This document shows, in pieces, positions 7,681 to 9,458 of a DNA stretch of 9,458 bases. The position numbers and the translations under genes were made by a program. How positions within the stretch are numbered: position 1 is the first letter of the stretch; each line of letters starts with the position of its first letter. This stretch comes from Burkholderiaceae bacterium (GTDB lineage Bacteria; Pseudomonadota; Gammaproteobacteria; Burkholderiales; Burkholderiaceae_C), in the NCBI GenBank assembly GCA_023262365.1, contig JALRBF010000222.1:1-9458 (forward strand), read 5' to 3'. Below the pieces are notes generated by a model. That model was not told where the DNA came from. It ran no database searches and worked only from the letters and a program-made list of their open reading frames with translations.

Positions 7681-8277
7681 ATGTCTTCAATACTTCAATC
7701 GTTGCAAAAGACGGTAATCGCTGGTGTCGTCCTCCTGCTTGTCATTCTTGCGGTGGTCGCGTCTGTGACGGGGTCAGCAGTCAATCTGAGCTCGACTGAA
7801 TGGTGGCGATTTCTCTTTAGGTATTTCCATGTGCTCGCGGGCGTGATGTGGATTGGCTTGCTGTGGTACTTTAACTTTGTGCAAACACCCTCGATGCCAA
7901 AAATACCTGATGCCGAGAAACCAGCGGTTTCTAAGGTCATAGCGCCGACGGCGTTGTTTTGGTTCCGTCATGCTGCTCTATGGACCGTTATCACGGGTGC
8001 GATCGTCGCTGCGCTGGGTGGCTATTTGGTGCCAGCGCTTACGTTAACCCAGGGCGTTCATACGATTGGTATTGGGATGTGGCTCGCACTAGTCATGGCT
8101 TACAACGTTTGGTTCATCATTTGGCCAAACCAAAAGAAAGCACTGGGAATCGTTGTTGTTGAGGCTGACGAAAAAGCCAAGGCTGCGAAGACGGCTGGTA
8201 TGACCTCTCGCATCAACACACTGTTGTCAGTTCCGATGCTTTTCTGCATGGTGGCTCAGCAAAACGGCGGCCTCTGA
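7681..8277 (+). CDS. PuuD-like (urate oxidase N-terminal, DUF989-type) membrane protein, 198 aa
   Basis: This integral membrane protein has about five helices: 11-30, 46-66, 95-117, 127-147 and 177-193. The segments YFHVLAGVMWIGLLWYFNFVQ (48-68), WFRHAALWT (94-102), GVHTIGIGMW (125-134) and SRINTLLSVPMLFCM (176-190) resemble the membrane domain of the urate hydroxylase PuuD family (PF06181). That family normally continues with more helices and a C-terminal cytochrome c domain, both absent here. His50, His97 and His127 are possible haem ligands, by inference. Short stand-alone versions occur in Burkholderiales and their function is unproven, so urate oxidation should not be assumed. A strong AGGAG lies 7 bases before the ATG. 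GC is about 52% by hand count, far below the neighbours. A strong terminator follows, so it is probably transcribed alone. Confidence 0.85.
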   Translation: MSSILQSLQKTVIAGVVLLLVILAVVASVTGSAVNLSSTEWWRFLFRYFHVLAGVMWIGLLWYFNFVQTPSMPKIPDAEKPAVSKVIAPTALFWFRHAALWTVITGAIVAALGGYLVPALTLTQGVHTIGIGMWLALVMAYNVWFIIWPNQKKALGIVVVEADEKAKAAKTAGMTSRINTLLSVPMLFCMVAQQNGGL

Positions 8278-8293
8278 GCTTTTATCGGTCATC

Positions 8294-8334
8294 AACCGCT
8301 GGGTCTTTGGGAGAGACCCGGCGGTTTACTTTTT
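8294..8334 (+). terminator. Strong rho-independent terminator of the PuuD-like gene
   Basis: AACCGCTGGGTCT (8294-8306) pairs with AGACCCGGCGGTT (8314-8326) over 13 bp, with a single T-G wobble, around a 7-base loop TTGGGAG. Five T residues follow at 8330-8334. It begins 16 bases after the PuuD-like stop. The stop codon of the convergent DUF192 gene (8326-8328) overlaps the right arm. On the minus strand no T-run follows, so it acts mainly on the plus strand. Confidence 0.9.
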
Positions 8335-8817
8335 AAAGGGCCGACCACTGAGTTTGTCCCCCGGGCCTACACCTCGGTTGGCGAACCAGCCCTGGTTCAT
8401 CTCCAGCACGTAGCGCACTGGCACCGGGGTGCAGTGCGTCGCCTCGCTTAAAGGCTGCATTTGGGCAATGTGCACAATCGTGCCGTCGTCCCCCACGAAC
8501 GCCGCGCTGAGCGGTAAGTAGGTGTTGCGCATCCAAAAGCACACCGATGCGGGCGCCTCAAACACAAACAGCATGCCCTCGTGGGGCGGCAGTTCGCGCC
8601 GCCACATGAGCCCCGTGTTGCGCTGCGCGGGGGTACTGGCCACCTGCGCCTGAATTAAGAACATGCCTGCGCTGAGCCGAACCCGGGGTAAGTCCAGCTG
8701 CGGCGATTGCGCCCAGCCGAGGTGGGGCACAGCCGACAGCCCTGCCAGTAGCAGGCAACCACCGGCCCGTCCACGGATGACACGGCTCAACTGGGTCAAA
8801 CAGTGGCCAATCTTCAT
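8326..8817 (-). CDS. Secreted DUF192 family protein, 163 aa
   Basis: Residues 1-36 look like a signal peptide: basic N-terminal part, hydrophobic core GCLLLAGLSAVPHLGWA (20-36), and a likely cleavage near Ala36, placing the mature protein in the periplasm. The rest is a DUF192 (COG1430) domain: QAQVASTPAQRNTGLMWRRELPPHEGMLFVFE (56-87), CFWMRNTYLPLSAAFVGDDGTIV (93-115), HIAQMQPLSEATHCTP (116-131) and YVLEMNQGWFANRGVGPGDKL (136-156). The family's biochemical role is not established. I chose the ATG at 8817 because a GGGAG ribosome site lies 5 bases upstream and the N-terminus is then a proper signal peptide; the frame stays open to 8946, but that extension lacks family features. It is divergent from icd, and its stop overlaps the terminator of the convergent gene. 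Confidence 0.93.
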   Translation of the reverse strand: MKIGHCLTQLSRVIRGRAGGCLLLAGLSAVPHLGWAQSPQLDLPRVRLSAGMFLIQAQVASTPAQRNTGLMWRRELPPHEGMLFVFEAPASVCFWMRNTYLPLSAAFVGDDGTIVHIAQMQPLSEATHCTPVPVRYVLEMNQGWFANRGVGPGDKLSGRPFKK

Positions 8818-8827
8818 CTTCTCTCCC

Positions 8828-8851
8828 TTGGGCAACACCGGCTTGCCCCAA
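8828..8851 (-). promoter_or_regulatory. Hairpin immediately 5' of the DUF192 ribosome site
   Basis: On the minus strand TTGGGGCAA (8843-8851), loop GCCGGTG and TTGCCCAA (8828-8835) form an 8-bp stem with one bulged G, ending just before GGGAG. Such a stem could affect ribosome loading. The role is inferred. Confidence 0.35.
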
Positions 8852-8874
8852 CGACAACTTGGCGTCAGGTTACC

Positions 8875-8904
8875 ACGATAAAATGCAGTATTCCAGTATG
8901 TAAA
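8875..8904 (-). promoter_or_regulatory. Candidate promoter of the DUF192 gene
   Basis: On the minus strand TTTACA (8899-8904, five of six matches) is followed after 18 bases by TATCGT (8875-8880, four of six). The leader would be about 50 bases and would include the hairpin before the ribosome site. The same AT-rich patch could also serve icd: TAAAAT lies at 8879-8884 on the plus strand, though its best -35 (TTGGCG, 8859-8864) is only 14 bases away. Confidence 0.35.
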
Positions 8905-8954
8905 ACTCACGCCCGGCTGGCCAATCTGACCGGCGCGTTCATTCAAGAGGCATC

Positions 8955-9458
8955 ATGTACCAGCACATCAAAGTCCCCCCACTTGGCGAAAAAATCATGG
9001 TTGCAGCCGATGGGTCGCTCAACGTTCCTGACCAACCCATCATTCCGTACATTGAGGGCGACGGCACCGGTTTAGACATCACCCCGGTGATGCTTAAGGT
9101 GGTGGATGCGGCGGTGACCAAGGCCTACAGCGGCACCCGAAAAATCCATTGGATGGAGATTTACGCCGGCGAAAAGGCCACCCAGGTTTATGGCCCAGAC
9201 GTCTGGCTGCCCGAAGAAACGCTGGAGGTGGTGCGGGACTACGTGGTCTCCATTAAAGGGCCGCTGACGACTCCGGTGGGCGGCGGCATTCGCTCGCTCA
9301 ACGTGGCGCTGCGCCAAGAGCTAGACCTGTACGTTTGCTTGCGCCCCGTGCGGTACTTTCGCGGGGTGCCCTCGCCGCTGCGTGAGCCCGAAAAAACCGA
9401 CATGGTGATCTTTCGCGAAAACTCCGAAGACATTTACGCCGGTGTGGAATGGCAGCAG
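8955..9458 (+). CDS. icd: NADP-dependent isocitrate dehydrogenase (partial, C-terminus beyond window)
   Basis: The frame is open from the ATG at 8955 to the right edge, giving 168 residues. The enzyme oxidises isocitrate to 2-oxoglutarate in the TCA cycle. The N-terminus contains [17 protein letters not shown] (31-47), then [35 protein letters not shown] (101-135) and [16 protein letters not shown] (151-166). Ser114, Asn116, Arg120, Arg130, Arg154 and Tyr161 match the E. coli isocitrate-binding residues Ser113, Asn115, Arg119, Arg129, Arg153 and Tyr160 with a constant offset of one, so this is the E. coli-like homodimeric type. Ser114 is the position phosphorylated by AceK in E. coli. EGDGTG replaces the commoner EGDGIG. 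An AAGAGG ribosome site lies 4 bases before the ATG. It is divergent from the DUF192 gene. Confidence 0.96.
   Translation, partial: MYQHIKVPPLGEKIMVAADGSLNVPDQPIIPYIEGDGTGLDITPVMLKVVDAAVTKAYSGTRKIHWMEIYAGEKATQVYGPDVWLPEETLEVVRDYVVSIKGPLTTPVGGGIRSLNVALRQELDLYVCLRPVRYFRGVPSPLREPEKTDMVIFRENSEDIYAGVEWQQ

Noticed and set aside
8818..8946. N-terminal extension of the DUF192 gene
   Set aside because: It would bury the ribosome site and the signal peptide and would read through the predicted promoter.

Overview
The window is dense, high-GC, housekeeping-type DNA. Gene content, gene order and protein sequences suggest a betaproteobacterium of the order Burkholderiales, probably Comamonadaceae-like. 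This is an inference from recognised families, not a database result. Thirteen protein genes are supported; two run off the window ends (a D-2-hydroxyacid dehydrogenase on the left, isocitrate dehydrogenase on the right). I see no tRNA, rRNA, insertion sequence, prophage or CRISPR array, and no gene-free stretch longer than about 200 bases.

Layout: (1) 1-1487, minus strand: lexA, then a 62-residue uncharacterised small gene, then the start of a D-2-hydroxyacid dehydrogenase. (2) 1539-2468, plus strand: an L-asparaginase divergent from lexA across a 51-base gap. The gap holds a clear LexA box (1512-1527) and a weaker second half-match. (3) 2458-6245, minus strand: a tightly packed run read as exbB-type, exbD-type, lpxK, a Trm112/YcaR-like gene, kdsB and adk. 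Its first five genes overlap or nearly abut; adk is set off by a 96-base gap with a terminator-like hairpin, and its 3' end overlaps the asparaginase 3' end by 11 bases. (4) 6444-7589, plus strand: xseA (exonuclease VII large subunit), with a short coiled-coil region. (5) 7681-8277, plus strand: a PuuD/urate-oxidase-N-type membrane protein of clearly lower GC, preceded by an inverted repeat and followed by a strong terminator. (6) 8326-8817, minus strand: a secreted DUF192 protein, divergent from icd (8955 onward, plus strand).

Functionally, lpxK and kdsB belong to lipid A/KDO (outer-membrane lipopolysaccharide) synthesis; the ExbB/ExbD pair is a proton-driven inner-membrane motor; adk balances adenylate pools. 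lexA governs the SOS response, and its operator lies so close to the asparaginase start that both genes may be under LexA control. xseA belongs to DNA repair/mismatch processing, and icd to the TCA cycle.

I did not find a convincing new multi-gene system. The observations most worth a second look are the shared LexA operator, the compositionally odd PuuD-like gene with its upstream inverted repeat, the shortened XseA coiled coil, and the small gene after lexA.
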